Shown in pieces: positions 44,118 through 56,384 of a stretch of 64,000 bases of DNA; position 1 is the first letter of the stretch, and each line of letters starts with the position of its first letter. Source of the DNA: Tannerellaceae bacterium (lineage in GTDB: Bacteria; Bacteroidota; Bacteroidia; Bacteroidales; Tannerellaceae); assembly GCA_031280435.1 (NCBI GenBank), contig JAITGS010000010.1, positions 1 through 64,000 on the forward strand. The letters are read 5' to 3'. A program made the translations under genes and the position numbers. The notes under the pieces are model-generated. The model was not told where the DNA came from. It saw only the letters and a program-made list of their open reading frames with translations, and ran no database searches.

Positions 44118-44969
44118 TTAATTCCTGTAAGTAATATTATCAATAAGCCTAACCTCCCCGCAATAAACGGCAATGCAGCCAACGGCGCCCGCCTCATCAG
44201 AATCGCTCCAGGCTCGCAGCGGCATGAGCGTCACCGGATGCACAATTTCAAAATACTCCAGCCTTAGCAATGGCTCCGAAGCCAATGCAGCGCCAACGAA
44301 GGCCACAACATCGGCAAGGCTACTCGACGGCGCAAGCTCCCGACTATGCCTCAGCGCACGGAAAATCTCAGGCGCCGCGGCTCGCTCCTCAGCCGACAGA
44401 CGCATGTTGCGGCTACTCATGGCCAGCCCGTCGGCCTCGCGCACAATGGGGCAGGCAACGATGCCGACCGACATGCCGAGCCGGTCAACCAGCCTGCGGA
44501 TAACGGCAAGCTGCTGGAAATCCTTCAGCCCGAAGTAAGCCCGGCAAGGCCCGACAATATCAAACAGCCGACTGACAACCTTAGCCACGCCCTGGAAATG
44601 TCCCGGACGAAATCGCCCCTCCATGACCTCCACAAGGCTGCCGAGATCAAATTCCCTAAGATCCGGCGCCGGATAAATCTCCTCCACTGCCGGAACAAAA
44701 ACTATGCTGCAACCCGCGCTCTCAAGCATAGCGCAATCCGCCTCCACAGTTCGCGGATAAGAGGCCAGATCCTTAGGATCGTTAAACTGCGCCGGATTAA
44801 CAAAAATGCTGACTATGCAAACGTCGCTCTCGGCGGCGCACTGCTTCACAAGGCTCAGATGGCCCTCATGCAGAGCGCCCATCGTCGGCACGAATCCGAT
44901 AGAGTTGCCGGCAGCTCGCATCTCATCAAGAGCGCATCTCAAACGCTTTACGGTATTTATTATTTTCAT
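44118..44969 (-). CDS. panC: Pantothenate synthetase
   Basis: The 283-residue enzyme condenses pantoate and beta-alanine using ATP. The HIGH-type motif is in [17 protein letters not shown], the substrate region in [21 protein letters not shown] and [10 protein letters not shown], and the KMSKS-like loop in [16 protein letters not shown]. The start is the ATG at 44969, 3 nt after a TTG. A -7 box TAGCTTTG reads on the - strand at 45001-44994. It is followed by panD, so both branches of the final pantothenate step are made together. Confidence 0.96.
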   Translation of the reverse strand: MKIINTVKRLRCALDEMRAAGNSIGFVPTMGALHEGHLSLVKQCAAESDVCIVSIFVNPAQFNDPKDLASYPRTVEADCAMLESAGCSIVFVPAVEEIYPAPDLREFDLGSLVEVMEGRFRPGHFQGVAKVVSRLFDIVGPCRAYFGLKDFQQLAVIRRLVDRLGMSVGIVACPIVREADGLAMSSRNMRLSAEERAAAPEIFRALRHSRELAPSSSLADVVAFVGAALASEPLLRLEYFEIVHPVTLMPLRAWSDSDEAGAVGCIAVYCGEVRLIDNITYRN

Positions 44970-45091
44970 CAATAATTAAAAATGGTGAGGCTGCAAAGCT
45001 AATAATATGGATTGATAATATTTAAGCAAAGAGCTTTTTTAAGCGCCACAGAAGCCGCCGCTCATAAGAAAGCCCCAAAAACCCCCGATCG

Positions 45092-45370
45092 GGAGGCCGG
45101 CACAACGATGTTCCGGCGTCAGATCAAAAATATTGGGGCCGGCACAACGTTGTTCCGGCGTCAGATCAAAAAATTTGGAGCCGGCACAACGTTGTTCCGG
45201 CGTCAGATCAAAAAATTTGGAGCCGGCACAACGTTGTTCCGGTGTCAGATCAAAAATTTGGAGCCGGCACAACGTTGTTCCGGGGCCAGATCAAAAATTT
45301 GGAGCCGGCACAACGTTGTTCCGGGGCCAGATCAAAAAATTTGGAGCCGGCACAACGATGTTCCGGGGTA
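45092..45370. repeat. Tandem array H: about 7 units of about 42 bp
   Basis: The unit GGAGCCGGCACAACGTTGTT then CCGGCGTCAGATCAAAAAATTT contains the palindrome CCGGCACAACGTTGTTCCGG (one mismatch per arm). The first and last copies read ACGATG instead of ACGTTG. Later copies read GGGGCCAG instead of GGCGTCAG. The array lies between panC and kdsB. Open frames across it encode 14-residue repeats on both strands and are not supported as genes. Confidence 0.92.
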
Positions 45371-45663
45371 AAAACACGACATTTCTTTTGACAAAGCGAT
45401 TGTTTTGCCCACAATTAAGCGCATTAATAGAAAAGCGACCTTGCCGCGTTTTCCATCAGGAAGAATCCGGGGGTGCATCCTTGCGGCAAGCCTTCGAATC
45501 TGCAGGGCTTGCTCATGACAATTATTTCGGAGATAAAGAGTAGAAACAAAATGGAACGGTTTTTTTATTTAGGCAAAAAGATACAAACAAAAATAATTGA
45601 TAACTTTGTCCGGCATGAGACATTCTATTGCGAAAAACATTAATAAGAGACAGAGTTAGCTAT

Positions 45664-46419
45664 ATGGAAAAGAGATTTATAGGAATAATACCCGCCCGCT
45701 ATGCATCCACCCGTTTTCCCGGCAAGCCATTGGCGGATTTGGGGGGTAAACCAATGATTCAACACGTTTACGAGCGCGCCCGATCGGTTTTGGACTGCGT
45801 TTATGTTGCAACAGACGACAAGCGTATCGCGCTGGCGGTTGCTTCGTTCGGAGGAAAAACCGTGATGACTTCCGGCGCACATCTTAGCGGAACCGATCGC
45901 TGCTGCGAAGCCTATCTGAAAATTGGCCGGGGCTACAACGTTGTAATCAACATTCAAGGCGACGAGCCCTTCATCCGTTTTGAACATATCGAGCTGCTGA
46001 AATCCTGCTTTGTTGATCCGGGAGTCCAGATCGCTACGCTGGTGAAGCCGGTTGTTCCCGGCGAAGATTTTGCAACCTCGCTGTCGTTGAACACTCCCAA
46101 AGTTGTAATCAACAAATATCGCGAAGCGATGTTTTTCAGTCGCTCAATTATTCCCTACTATCGCGGCAAGCCTCACACCGAGTGGCTCAATTCTCACACG
46201 TACTATCGACATATCGGGCTGTATGCCTACCGCGCGGATGTTTTGAACGAGATTACGCAATTGCCGCCGTCGCCACTTGAGATTGCCGAGAGCCTCGAAC
46301 AGCTCAGGTGGCTGGAAAATGGGTATAAAATTAAAGTTGGGATTACAAATATTGATTCGATTGGGATAGATACGCCGGAAGATTTGGTTCGCGCGCGTGG
46401 CCATTGGGACTCCAAGTGA
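45664..46419 (+). CDS. kdsB: 3-deoxy-manno-octulosonate cytidylyltransferase (CMP-KDO synthetase)
   Basis: The 251-residue enzyme activates KDO with CTP for lipopolysaccharide core synthesis. It has the nucleotidyltransferase start FIGIIPARYASTRFPGKPLADLGGKPMI, the substrate blocks HLSGTDRCCEA and INIQGDEPFI, and RHIGLYAYRADVL near the end. The start is the ATG at 45664 (MEKRFIG). A -7 box TAACTTTG lies at 45601-45608. It converges with rpoC. KdsD encoded at 28401 supplies an earlier step of the same pathway. Confidence 0.96.
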   Translation: MEKRFIGIIPARYASTRFPGKPLADLGGKPMIQHVYERARSVLDCVYVATDDKRIALAVASFGGKTVMTSGAHLSGTDRCCEAYLKIGRGYNVVINIQGDEPFIRFEHIELLKSCFVDPGVQIATLVKPVVPGEDFATSLSLNTPKVVINKYREAMFFSRSIIPYYRGKPHTEWLNSHTYYRHIGLYAYRADVLNEITQLPPSPLEIAESLEQLRWLENGYKIKVGITNIDSIGIDTPEDLVRARGHWDSK

Positions 46420-46429
46420 GGACAAAATA

Positions 46430-46475
46430 AAAACGGCTACCTTCGCAAGCAACCGTTTTCTGTGTTTTTAATTCT
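46430..46475 (+). terminator. Terminator after kdsB
   Basis: The stem AAAACGG (46430-46436) with CCGTTTT (46453-46459), 16-nt loop with inner CTT/AAG pairing, is followed by a T-rich tract. Confidence 0.65.
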
Positions 46476-46611
46476 CAATTCTTTAGACCAATGTAAAATA
46501 CTAATTCTTATTATTAACATATCTCCAATCTTATTCAATAGATTGTGGCTGCAAAGGTAGAAACTATATTGAGTTCTCCAAATACTTTCCGAAAAAAATA
46601 ATAGTGCTGCA

Positions 46612-46655
46612 AATAAAAAAAGCTCCTTTAGGTTTTTGACCATTCGGGAGCTTTA
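46612..46655 (-). terminator. Terminator after rpoC
   Basis: On the - strand AAAGCTCC (46654-46647) pairs with GGAGCTTT (46626-46619), and a run of T follows. It lies 26 nt after the rpoC stop, at the end of the tuf-rpoC transcript. Confidence 0.75.
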
Positions 46656-46680
46656 AAATTAGCAATTAAAAACCCATAGT

Positions 46681-49600
46681 CTAATCTATTCTGTCTGATT
46701 TCTTGTCCATCATATTGAGCTCTCCAATGTTTTTGCGATTAGCAAAGATTTTGTCAAACTCATCTTTAGCGCCGACCACAAGCTTGTCAAAATCACGCTG
46801 CCCTGTACCGGCGGGGATTAAGTGTCCGCAAATCACGTTTTCCTTTAGCCCTTCAAGTCTGTCGATTTTGCCGTTGATGGCGGCTTCGTTGAGCACTTTG
46901 GTGGTCTCCTGGAAGGATGCGGCCGACATGAAGCTGTTGGTTTGCAGAGCTGCTTTGGTGATGCCTTGCAGGATCTGGTTGGAAGTTGCCGGAACTGCAT
47001 CCCTGGCTTCAACGAGGTGGAGGTCGCGTCGCTTGAGCATGCTGTTTTCGTCTCTCAACTTGCGTGCAGTCACGATTTGCCCGGCCTGCATGGTCTGCGA
47101 ATCTCCCGGCTCAATAACAACTTTCCTGCCCCATATACGGTCATTCTCGTCCATGATTTCCAGCTTGTCCACCACTTGCTGTTCAAGGAAGCGCGTATCT
47201 CCCGGATCAACCACTTCCACCTTACGCATCATTTGGCGAACGATAACTTCAAAGTGTTTGTCGTTGATCTTCACGCCTTGAAGCCGGTATACGTCCTGTA
47301 CTTCATTAACGATGTATTCCTGTACGGCGGTCGGGCCCTTTATCGCTAAAATATCCGAAGGAGTAATCGCGCCGTCCGAAAGTGGCATACCCGCACGGAT
47401 ATAATCATTTTCCTGAACGAGTAATTGCTTAGAAAGCGGCACCATATATTTCTTGATTTCACCCAGCTTGGATGTGACTGTGATTTCGCGGTTACCGCGT
47501 TTCACTTTACCGAAGCCGATTTCGCCGTCGATCTCGGAAACTACTGCCGGATTAGAAGGGTTGCGTGCTTCAAACAATTCGGTTACGCGCGGTAATCCCC
47601 CTGTTATGTCGCCGGTTTTACCTACGGCTCGTGGAATTTTTGCAAGCACTTCGCCGGCTTTTACGGCATCATTATTTTCTTTTACAACGTGTGCTCCCAG
47701 CGGCAGTGTATAGTTTTTGAGCGGCTTACCTTCGCTGTCCACTACATGAACCAACGGAATCTTGGTTTTATCCTTAGACTCAATAATGATCTTTTCCTTC
47801 AAACCGGTTGTTTCATCACTTTCTACGGCATAGGTTATACCTTCCTGCACATTTTCAAACTCAAGCGTACCGGCAACTTCCGATACAATGACTGCGTTGA
47901 ATGGATCCCATTCTACAATTACGTCTCCTTTCTTCACTGTACTTCCATGATTGAAATACAATTTAGAGCCGTACGGGATATTGTGCGTAAGCAGTACGAT
48001 TTTTGTGTTTGGATCAACAATGCGCATTTCCGCCAGGCGACTTACCACAACCTGATACGTCTTTCCCAGAGAATCCACAGACGATACTGCGCGCAGTTCG
48101 TCGATTTCGAGTATGCCGCTATATTTTGTAGCGATGCTATTCTCTGTTGCGATGTTGCTCGCTATACCTCCAACGTGGAAGGTACGCAAGGTCAACTGTG
48201 TTCCCGGTTCACCAATAGACTGTGCTGCAATAACGCCAACCACTTCGCCCTTCTGCACCATTTGCCCGGTAGCCAGATTACGGCCGTAGCATTTGGCGCA
48301 TACGCCTTTTTTAGATTCGCAAGTGAGAACCGAACGGATTTCTACGCTTTCAATAGGCGATTCTTGTATTTTCCGAGCAGCATCTTCCCGAATTTCTTCA
48401 CCGGCCTCAACAAGCAGCTCGCCGGTAATAGAATGTTGAACGTCATGCACCGAAACGCGGCCTAAAATGCGCTCGTATAAGGATGCAATCACTTCTTCAT
48501 TGTTCTTCAGCTCTGAGCATACCAGCCCGCGAAGCGTGCCGCAGTCTTCTTCATTAATAATAACGTCGTGGGAAACATCCACTAATCTGCGCGTCAAATA
48601 TCCTGCGTCTGCAGTTTTCAGAGCCGTATCGGCCAATCCCTTGCGTGCACCATGCGTAGAAATAAAATATTCCAGCACCGAAAGTCCTTCTTTAAAATTG
48701 GAGAGGATAGGATTTTCGATAATTTGTCCGCCTTCTGCTCCGCTTTTCTGGGGCTTAGCCATCAAACCGCGCATACCGGAAAGCTGCCGAATCTGTTCTT
48801 TTGAACCGCGCGCACCGGAATCCATCATCATGTACACAGAGTTGAACCCGTCATTATCCGCCGCGAGTTTATTGATAAGTATTTCCGACAGCCGACTGTT
48901 AACATGCGTCCAAATATCTATAATCTGGTTGTAGCGTTCATTCATAGTGATGAAGCCCATGCTATAATTTTGCATGATTTGCTCGACTTCCTGATAGCCT
49001 TCTTCCACCAGACTGTCTTTTTCTTCAGGGATCAGCACATCGGAAAGATTGAATGATAACCCGCCCTTGAAAGCCATTTGATAGCCTAAATTCTTTATAT
49101 CGTCGAGGAATTGTGCAGTTCGAGCAACTCCGCACACCTTAATAACATTGCCAATAATGTCGCGAAGCGCCTTTTTTCCAAGAAGTTCATTTACAAAGCC
49201 AACTTCTTTGGGAACAAACTCATTGACCAAAACACGGCCAACGGAGGTCTCAAGCATTATCTTGCCAAAGTTGCCATCTTCGTCTAAAGTCTCAACGGCC
49301 ACTTTAATAGGAGCATGAATATCTATTTTTCCTTCATTATATGCTACTACCGCTTCTTCTACACCGTAGAATATTTTGCCTTCTCCTTTAGCTCCCGGAC
49401 GCAATTTGGTTATGTAATACAAACCAAGAACCATGTCTTGTGAGGGAACTGTAATGGGGGCGCCGTTTGCCGGATTTAGTATGTTATGGGAAGCAAGCAT
49501 CAGCAATTGAGCTTCCAGAATAGCTTCATTTCCAAGAGGAAGGTGAACCGCCATTTGGTCGCCGTCAAAGTCTGCATTGAACGCAGTACACGATAGCGGA

Positions 49601-50979
49601 TGTAATTGAATTGCTTTCCCTTCTATTAGTTTAGGCTGAAAGGCTTGGATACCCAGTCGGTGCAACGTCGGTGCACGATTGAGTAATACGGGATGCCCTT
49701 TCATAACATATTCCAGAATGTCCCAAACTACCGGCTCTTTCCGATCGACAATCTTTTTAGCCGATTTAACAGTTTTAACGACACCACGCTCTATCAGCTT
49801 ACGAATTACAAAAGGCTTATACAGTTCAGCCGCCATATTCTTAGGGAGCCCACATTCGTGCATTTTAAGTTCCGGCCCTACCACAATTACGGAACGAGCA
49901 GAATAGTCTACTCGTTTGCCAAGCAAATTCTGACGGAAACGTCCCTGCTTCCCTTTTAAGCTGTCTGAAAGTGATTTGAGAGGACGATTGGCATCGGTTT
50001 TAACCGCGCTTGATTTCCGCGAATTATCAAATAATGAATCTACGGCCTCCTGCAACATGCGCTTTTCATTACGGAGAATGACTTCCGGAGCTTTAATGTC
50101 GATTAATCTTTTCAAGCGGTTATTGCGAATGATAACACGTCGGTAAAGATCGTTCAAATCGGATGTTGCAAAACGTCCACCGTCCAATGGTACCAAAGGA
50201 CGCAACTCCGGAGGAATCACCGGAATCATTTTAACAACCATCCATTCAGGATGATTACGACCACGCGCCGAACGGAATGATTCTACGACCTGAAGGCGTT
50301 TCAAAGCGTCATTTTTACGCTGTTGGGAAGTATCGGTACTTGCTCTATGGCGTAATTCGTAAGAGAGTGAATCTAAATCCAAACGAGTGAGCAAATCATA
50401 AATCGCTTCCGCTCCTATTTTAGCGATAAATTTATTCGGATCTGAATCCTCAAGCATCTGATTTTCCTTAGGTAAGCTATCAATAATATGCAGATACTCC
50501 TCTTCTGCAAGCAGCTCCAACGGACCTACCGAATTGACGATTCCCGGCTGAATTACCACATATCGCTCGTAGTAAATAACCGAATCAAGTTTTTTTGTGG
50601 GGATACCGACCAAATAACCAATCTTATTGGGAAGAGAACGAAAATACCAGATATGCGCAACGGGAACCACTAAATGTATATGCCCCATACGCTCACGTCT
50701 TACTTTCTTTTCCGTAACTTCCACTCCACAACGGTCACAGATAATGCCTTTATAACGAATACGTTTGTATTTTCCGCAATGGCACTCATAGTCCTTAATC
50801 GGACCAAATATGCGCTCACAGAACAGACCATCTCGTTCCGGCTTGTATGTTCGGTAATTGATCGTCTCCGGTTTCAATACTTCTCCACTCGAATTTTCAA
50901 GAATTTCTTCAGGGGAAGCCAAGCCTATCGTAATCTTCGAAAAGTTACTCTTTACCTTATTTTCTTTTCTAAAAGCCAT
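46681..50979 (-). CDS. rpoC: DNA-directed RNA polymerase subunit beta'
   Basis: The 1432-residue catalytic subunit has the N-terminal zinc finger ([20 protein letters not shown]), the clamp, and the invariant active-site Mg motif NADFDGDQM. The bridge-helix/trigger-loop region follows, with the second zinc site ([13 protein letters not shown]) and [24 protein letters not shown]. The length is usual for Bacteroidetes. It is the last gene of the rplKAJL-rpoBC run and is separated from rpoB by an unusually long 519-nt spacer. Sampled sequence is AT-richer than the genes left of 44 kb. Confidence 0.98.
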   Translation of the reverse strand: MAFRKENKVKSNFSKITIGLASPEEILENSSGEVLKPETINYRTYKPERDGLFCERIFGPIKDYECHCGKYKRIRYKGIICDRCGVEVTEKKVRRERMGHIHLVVPVAHIWYFRSLPNKIGYLVGIPTKKLDSVIYYERYVVIQPGIVNSVGPLELLAEEEYLHIIDSLPKENQMLEDSDPNKFIAKIGAEAIYDLLTRLDLDSLSYELRHRASTDTSQQRKNDALKRLQVVESFRSARGRNHPEWMVVKMIPVIPPELRPLVPLDGGRFATSDLNDLYRRVIIRNNRLKRLIDIKAPEVILRNEKRMLQEAVDSLFDNSRKSSAVKTDANRPLKSLSDSLKGKQGRFRQNLLGKRVDYSARSVIVVGPELKMHECGLPKNMAAELYKPFVIRKLIERGVVKTVKSAKKIVDRKEPVVWDILEYVMKGHPVLLNRAPTLHRLGIQAFQPKLIEGKAIQLHPLSCTAFNADFDGDQMAVHLPLGNEAILEAQLLMLASHNILNPANGAPITVPSQDMVLGLYYITKLRPGAKGEGKIFYGVEEAVVAYNEGKIDIHAPIKVAVETLDEDGNFGKIMLETSVGRVLVNEFVPKEVGFVNELLGKKALRDIIGNVIKVCGVARTAQFLDDIKNLGYQMAFKGGLSFNLSDVLIPEEKDSLVEEGYQEVEQIMQNYSMGFITMNERYNQIIDIWTHVNSRLSEILINKLAADNDGFNSVYMMMDSGARGSKEQIRQLSGMRGLMAKPQKSGAEGGQIIENPILSNFKEGLSVLEYFISTHGARKGLADTALKTADAGYLTRRLVDVSHDVIINEEDCGTLRGLVCSELKNNEEVIASLYERILGRVSVHDVQHSITGELLVEAGEEIREDAARKIQESPIESVEIRSVLTCESKKGVCAKCYGRNLATGQMVQKGEVVGVIAAQSIGEPGTQLTLRTFHVGGIASNIATENSIATKYSGILEIDELRAVSSVDSLGKTYQVVVSRLAEMRIVDPNTKIVLLTHNIPYGSKLYFNHGSTVKKGDVIVEWDPFNAVIVSEVAGTLEFENVQEGITYAVESDETTGLKEKIIIESKDKTKIPLVHVVDSEGKPLKNYTLPLGAHVVKENNDAVKAGEVLAKIPRAVGKTGDITGGLPRVTELFEARNPSNPAVVSEIDGEIGFGKVKRGNREITVTSKLGEIKKYMVPLSKQLLVQENDYIRAGMPLSDGAITPSDILAIKGPTAVQEYIVNEVQDVYRLQGVKINDKHFEVIVRQMMRKVEVVDPGDTRFLEQQVVDKLEIMDENDRIWGRKVVIEPGDSQTMQAGQIVTARKLRDENSMLKRRDLHLVEARDAVPATSNQILQGITKAALQTNSFMSAASFQETTKVLNEAAINGKIDRLEGLKENVICGHLIPAGTGQRDFDKLVVGAKDEFDKIFANRKNIGELNMMDKKSDRID

Positions 50980-51498
50980 ATTGAAAGATATATGAGTTTA
51001 TTAATAGATGGCAATATATAATGCATCAAGTCCGTACTTCAGCTCATTTTTGATTCTGCCATATTGTCGTTTCAGAATTTTACAAAAGCGTGAACCCATT
51101 CCTGCCGAAAAGCGAAAATCTACTTGATTCATAGGATTCAGGCCCAGCATAATTTATAAGGAAATTCTCGCCAACTGCACAAAGACTGAAACTTCAAAAC
51201 TGTACTTAAATGATTTTTTACAAGCTCTTGAATTGTCTTACAGATTCGCAAAAAAAAACTTTGCGAAGAGAAGACTTTCTCATGCACATAGAAAGTGATT
51301 TTCCTGAGCGAGAAAAATATCCAGAATATTGAAGCAAAAACCAAAGGCGCGAAAACGTTTGAAGTTGCGTTAAAGAAATTGCGAAATTGACAGCATAGCA
51401 CTTTGTCGTACACAGGATTGGGAATTAGTCCGGCGTTATGTTCCGCTATTCTATTTTTCGCAAAAAATCTCGTTATGAAAATCATGCTTTCCAAAGGT
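50980..51498 (-). other. Long rpoB-rpoC spacer with a possible 49-residue ORF (51001-51150)
   Basis: The 519 nt between rpoB and rpoC hold an ATG-started frame at 51150-51001 (start MLGLNPMNQVDFRF, end LDALYIAIY), with its stop 21 nt before rpoC. It is mildly basic, has no membrane helix and matches nothing I know. A hairpin with arms TTCGCAAA/TTTGCGAA around an A/T loop lies at about 51246-51268. A longer 122-residue frame (51138-51506) is Phe- and Ser-rich and looks like chance. The spacer may hold a leader peptide, a processing site or the remains of an insertion. Confidence 0.4.
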
Positions 51499-54400
51499 CT
51501 AATCAAGCGTAAAACTCAAACCAAGCCCTTTTAATTCATGCAATAAAACGTTTAGAGATTCGGGTATTCCAGGGTGTGGCATGGGCTCACCCTTCACAAT
51601 CGCTTCATAAGCTTTCGAACGTCCCACAACGTCATCAGATTTGATGGTAAGTATTTCTTGCAAAATATGCGCTGCACCAAATGCCTCCAGCGCCCAAACT
51701 TCCATTTCTCCAAAACGCTGACCTCCAAATTGTGCTTTTCCTCCTAATGGTTGTTGAGTGATAAGTGAATAGGGCCCAATCGAACGAGCATGCATTTTAT
51801 CATCAACCATATGTCCAAGCTTTAAGAAATACGTGACTCCTACTGTTGCCGGTTGGTCAAAACGCTCTCCAGTTCCTCCATCATAGAGGTATGTTTTTCC
51901 GTAGCGTGGTAATTTTGCCTTATCTGTCCATTCATTTAAATCATCCAAAGAGGCTCCGTCAAAGATCGGTGTTGCAAATTTCACATTCATAGCCTGACCT
52001 GCCCATCCTAAAACGGCTTCAAAAATTTGTCCCAAATTCATACGCGAAGGCACTCCAAGAGGATTTAAACAAATATCTACGGGAGTTCCGTCTGCAAGGA
52101 AAGGCATATCTTCTTGACGTACAATTTTAGAGACAATGCCTTTATTGCCGTGACGACCTGCCATCTTATCTCCCACTTGTATTTTGCGTTTCTTTGCAAT
52201 ATAAACCTTCGCCATTTGCACAATACCGGTAGGGAGCTCATCACCTATTGTAAGATCAAACTTTTTACGCCTCAATTCTGCATCAAGTTCTTTGTACTTC
52301 CTTATATAATTTTGGATGATTTCTTTGATCAATTCATTTCGGGATTGATCCGCCGTCCATTTAGTCATCTGCACCAAACTAAAATCCAGAGATTCTAATT
52401 CTTTATGGGTAAATTTGACTCCCTTTGCAATCAATTCTGTGCTATTGGTAATGTCTTTTACGCCTTGCGAAACCTTCCCATTAACAATGGTAATAAGTTT
52501 ATCTACCAGCACGTTTTTCAACGCAGCCATCTTTTCTTCATACTCTTCATCCAATTTGGGCAAAAGAGCTTTGTCGGTCAAGCGTGATTTGCGTTTCTTA
52601 ATTGCCTTGGAAAAAAGATTTGTTCCGATCACCACTCCTGAAAGTGAAGGGGTAGCTTTCAATGATGCATCTTTTACATCTCCAGCTTTATCACCAAATA
52701 TGGCTCGCAATAACTTTTCTTCTGGCGAAGGATCGGATTCTCCTTTAGGCGTAATTTTCCCGATCAGTATGTCACCAGGTTCAATGCGCGCCCCCAAACG
52801 AACAATACCCTTATCATCAAGATCACGTGTGGCTTCTTCACTTACATTAGGTATATCTGAAGTTAATTCTTCCATCCCTCGCTTTGTTTCACGAACTTCC
52901 AGAATATATTCATCAATGTGTATTGAAGTAAAGACATCTTCCCATACTATTCGTTCGTTTAAGACTATGGCATCTTCATAATTATAGCCCTTCCACGGCA
53001 TATATGCAACTTTTACGTTCCGTCCTAAAGCGAGTTCTCCTTTTTGAGTCGAATAGCCTTCTGTTAATATCTGACCGGCCTTCACACGATCTCCACGTTC
53101 ACATATGGGATGCAGATCGACAGATGTACTCTGATTGGTTTTGCGCCATTTAGGGATATTATATGTATGCACAGCATCATCAAAACTGACAAATTCCTCA
53201 TTTTCTGTCCGGTCGTATTTGATTTTGATTGTTGTGGAATCAACATAAATCACTACGCCATCATGCTCCGCTATAATTTGTGTACGTGAATCTCTCGCAA
53301 CTTGAGCTTCTATACCTGTTCCAACAATAGGTGCTTCAGGACGTAATAAAGGAACTGCCTGGCGCATCATATTCGAGCCCATAAGCGCACGATTGGCATC
53401 ATCATGCTCAAGGAAAGGGATTAGCGATGCTGCAATGGATGCAATTTGTGTTGGAGAAACATCCATCAAATCTACTTCGCTGGGAGTTACTTGAGGGAAA
53501 TCCGCTTCGAGTCGTGATTTAACTCTCTCTTTAACAAACTTTCCGGAGTTATCCAACGATGCATTTCCTTGAGCTATGGTCAATTTTTCTTCTTCTTCAG
53601 CAGTATAATATCGTAATCCTTCATCAGAAAAATCGACTACACCATCTTTAACCCTACGATATGGAGTGGAAATAAAACCTAGTTCATTGATTTTGGCATA
53701 TACGCAAAGTGAAGAAATCAACCCGATATTTGGGCCTTCCGGAGTTTCAATAGGGCACAAACGTCCATAATGTGTATAATGCACGTCACGAACTTCAAAG
53801 CCGGCTCTTTCTCTCGACAACCCACCTGGCCCTAAAGCTGACAAACGACGTTTATGAGTGATTTCTGCCAATGGATTCGTTTGGTCCATAAATTGCGACA
53901 GACCGTTTGTCCCAAAAAATGAGTTTACAACAGAAGATATTGTTTTGGCATTAATAAGATCAATTGGGGTAAAAACTTCATTATCCCTTACATTCATACG
54001 TTCGCGCACTGTTCGTGACATACGAGCCAAGCCTATGCCAAATTGATTATATAATTGTTCTCCAACAGTACGAACACGCCTATTACTCAAATGATCTATG
54101 TCATCAACTACAGCCTTGGAATTAATCAGTTCAATCAAATACTTGATGATTTCTATAATATCTTCTTTTGTCAGAACTTTGACATCCTGACTTGTTGTTA
54201 GATTTAGTTTCCTATTGATTCGATATCGTCCGACATCACCCAAATCATAGCGCTTTTCTGAAAAAAACAAGTTGGCAATTACTTCACGCGCACTAGCTTC
54301 ATCTGCAGGTTCGGCATTTCTCAGTTGTCTATAAATGAATAAAACTGCCTCTTTCTCAGAATTGCTAGGATCTTTTTGAAGGGTATTATAAATAATTGCA

Positions 54401-55314
54401 TAATCAGAAAGAGTCCGATCATCACGGTGCAACAACACATTCTGCGCACCAGATTCTAATATAGCCTCTATATTCTCTCTACTTAAAATGGATTCCCGAT
54501 CAATAATAATATCGTTGCGTTCTATGGACACAACTTCTCCCGTATCTTCATCCACGAAATCTTCTACCCAGGTTTTCAATACACGAGCAGCCAATTTACG
54601 TCCTACCAGTTTTTCTAAATTTGGTCTGTTTACAGCTTCCTCTTCAGCAAGGTTGAAAATCTCAAGAATATCTCGGTCACTTTCAAAACCAATCGCTCTT
54701 AACAGAGTGGTGACCGGCAATTTCTTCTTACGATCAATATAGGCATACATTATATTATTAATGTCAGTGGCAAATTCAATCCAAGATCCTCTAAATGGGA
54801 TGATCCTGGCTGAATACAACTTTGTGCCATTGGCATGTAAACTTTGCCCAAAAAATACCCCTGGCGAACGATGCAACTGTGAGACAACAACTCGTTCCGC
54901 TCCATTAATAACAAAAGCTCCCTTTCCTGTCATATATGGAATAGGTCCTAAATAAACATCTTGTATGACTGTATCAAAATCTTCGTGATCTGGGTCTGTA
55001 CAATACAGTTTCAATTTGGCTTTCAAAGGAACGCTGTATGTTAAACCACGGGCAATACATTCGTCTATTGTATAACGGGGAGGTTCTATATAATAGTCGA
55101 GGAACTCCAATACAAAATTGTTACGTGTATCAGCTATTGGGAAATTTTCCGCAAAAACTTTATACAAACCTTCTTTTTTCCTTTTGTCTGTAGGAGTATC
55201 TATCTGGAGAAAATCCTGGAATGACTTTAACTGAACTTCGAGAAAGTCCTGATAGGAAAGTGGATTTTTAATCGAAGCGAAATTAACTCTTGAATTTACT
55301 AATGTAGAAGACAT
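51499..55314 (-). CDS. rpoB: DNA-directed RNA polymerase subunit beta
   Basis: The 1271-residue subunit forms the other pincer of RNA polymerase. The rifampicin-cluster region is visible around [33 protein letters not shown], which is a wild-type-like sequence. [13 protein letters not shown] and the C-terminal [26 protein letters not shown] are conserved. The start is the ATG at 55314 ([12 protein letters not shown]). It is 106 nt downstream of rplL in the same transcript. Confidence 0.98.
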   Translation of the reverse strand: MSSTLVNSRVNFASIKNPLSYQDFLEVQLKSFQDFLQIDTPTDKRKKEGLYKVFAENFPIADTRNNFVLEFLDYYIEPPRYTIDECIARGLTYSVPLKAKLKLYCTDPDHEDFDTVIQDVYLGPIPYMTGKGAFVINGAERVVVSQLHRSPGVFFGQSLHANGTKLYSARIIPFRGSWIEFATDINNIMYAYIDRKKKLPVTTLLRAIGFESDRDILEIFNLAEEEAVNRPNLEKLVGRKLAARVLKTWVEDFVDEDTGEVVSIERNDIIIDRESILSRENIEAILESGAQNVLLHRDDRTLSDYAIIYNTLQKDPSNSEKEAVLFIYRQLRNAEPADEASAREVIANLFFSEKRYDLGDVGRYRINRKLNLTTSQDVKVLTKEDIIEIIKYLIELINSKAVVDDIDHLSNRRVRTVGEQLYNQFGIGLARMSRTVRERMNVRDNEVFTPIDLINAKTISSVVNSFFGTNGLSQFMDQTNPLAEITHKRRLSALGPGGLSRERAGFEVRDVHYTHYGRLCPIETPEGPNIGLISSLCVYAKINELGFISTPYRRVKDGVVDFSDEGLRYYTAEEEEKLTIAQGNASLDNSGKFVKERVKSRLEADFPQVTPSEVDLMDVSPTQIASIAASLIPFLEHDDANRALMGSNMMRQAVPLLRPEAPIVGTGIEAQVARDSRTQIIAEHDGVVIYVDSTTIKIKYDRTENEEFVSFDDAVHTYNIPKWRKTNQSTSVDLHPICERGDRVKAGQILTEGYSTQKGELALGRNVKVAYMPWKGYNYEDAIVLNERIVWEDVFTSIHIDEYILEVRETKRGMEELTSDIPNVSEEATRDLDDKGIVRLGARIEPGDILIGKITPKGESDPSPEEKLLRAIFGDKAGDVKDASLKATPSLSGVVIGTNLFSKAIKKRKSRLTDKALLPKLDEEYEEKMAALKNVLVDKLITIVNGKVSQGVKDITNSTELIAKGVKFTHKELESLDFSLVQMTKWTADQSRNELIKEIIQNYIRKYKELDAELRRKKFDLTIGDELPTGIVQMAKVYIAKKRKIQVGDKMAGRHGNKGIVSKIVRQEDMPFLADGTPVDICLNPLGVPSRMNLGQIFEAVLGWAGQAMNVKFATPIFDGASLDDLNEWTDKAKLPRYGKTYLYDGGTGERFDQPATVGVTYFLKLGHMVDDKMHARSIGPYSLITQQPLGGKAQFGGQRFGEMEVWALEAFGAAHILQEILTIKSDDVVGRSKAYEAIVKGEPMPHPGIPESLNVLLHELKGLGLSFTLD

Positions 55315-55420
55315 TTAGTTGGAAATTTATTAAACCAAATGTAAATACAGATGTAAAAGGTTAAGAATCTCCGTATACGGAAATTCTTAACCAATCACCT
55401 GGAATTTTAGAATTATAAAA

Positions 55421-55798
55421 CTATTTAAGCTCAACTTCAGCTCCAGCTTCTTCCAAGCTTTTCTTTAGTCCTTCTGCATCTGCTTTAGCGATACCTTCTT
55501 TAACAACATTAGGAGCGCCGTCTACTAAATCTTTAGCCTCTTTCAGAGTCAAACCTGTCAGTTCTTTAACCAACTTGACAATCGCCAATTTGTTGGTTCC
55601 TGGAGCTTTCAGCACTACATCAAAAGATGTCTTTTCTTCCACAACTTCGGTCGAAGCGCCTGCTGCAGGAGCAGCAACTGCAACTGCAGCAGCTGCAGGT
55701 TCAATACCATATTCTTCTTTCAGAATGGTTGCTAATTCACTAACTTCTTTTACGGTCAAATTCACCAATTGTTCTGCAAAAGCCTTCAAATCTGCCAT
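55421..55798 (-). CDS. rplL: 50S ribosomal protein L7/L12
   Basis: The 125-residue stalk protein recruits elongation factors. The N-terminal dimerisation helices ([26 protein letters not shown]) and the Ala-rich hinge (about 36-50) are clear. The C-terminal factor-binding domain ([35 protein letters not shown]) is complete. It lies 43 nt after rplJ. Confidence 0.98.
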   Translation of the reverse strand: MADLKAFAEQLVNLTVKEVSELATILKEEYGIEPAAAAVAVAAPAAGASTEVVEEKTSFDVVLKAPGTNKLAIVKLVKELTGLTLKEAKDLVDGAPNVVKEGIAKADAEGLKKSLEEAGAEVELK

Positions 55799-55841
55799 TT
55801 TTCTATGTAATTTAAATTGTTATTAACTATAAACGATAACT

Positions 55842-56372
55842 TTATTTCTCTTCCAAAGTTTTCAATATACCCAAAATTGTTTGTCCTGATGACTGTAGAG
55901 CCGAGATGACATTCTTTGCTGGAGACTGCAGCATTGCTATTACATCTCCAATAAGCTCCTCTTTGCTCTTGATAGTGACTAATGCCTCCAAGTAATCTAC
56001 CCCAACATAAAAGCTCTCCTGTACATAGGCAGCCTTCAGTTGTGGTCTAACATTTTTCTTGTCTTTTGCAGCTTTAGTAAACTCTTTAATCAGGCGAGCC
56101 GGAACATTCGCCGTATGTGAAAACATAATAGCAGTATTACCCTTCAAGGCTACATTCAAAGCCGAATAATCCCGTTCCATGTTCTCAAATACTTTTTTCA
56201 GTAATGTATTCTTAACTACAATTAATTTTACATTCTGTTTAAAACATTCCCGCCTCAATGCACTTGTTTTATCTGCATTCAAAGCTTCAATATCTGTCAG
56301 ATAAAAATTTGGGTATTCGTTTACAACTTCTGAAAGTTGTTCTATAATCTGAGCTTTACCTTCCTTTTTCAT
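55842..56372 (-). CDS. rplJ: 50S ribosomal protein L10
   Basis: The 176-residue stalk-base protein holds L7/L12 dimers. It has MKKEGKAQIIEQLSE, the FKQNVKLIVVKNTLLKKVFE block, and a C-terminal helix for L7/L12 binding. The start is the ATG at 56372; a GTG 3 nt upstream is possible. It lies 12 nt after rplA. In many bacteria L10 autoregulates the rplJL mRNA; no leader structure is obvious here. Confidence 0.97.
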   Translation of the reverse strand: MKKEGKAQIIEQLSEVVNEYPNFYLTDIEALNADKTSALRRECFKQNVKLIVVKNTLLKKVFENMERDYSALNVALKGNTAIMFSHTANVPARLIKEFTKAAKDKKNVRPQLKAAYVQESFYVGVDYLEALVTIKSKEELIGDVIAMLQSPAKNVISALQSSGQTILGILKTLEEK

Positions 56373-56384
56373 CACTAACCATTT

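Noticed and set aside
45012-45543. Repeat proteins over array H
   Set aside because: Open only because units are about 42 bp; frames shift where a 41-bp unit occurs.
51138-51506. 122-residue frame in the rpoB-rpoC spacer
   Set aside because: It starts with TTG inside rpoB, is rich in Phe, Ser and Cys without a domain, and overlaps a second frame. It is kept only as part of the spacer description.
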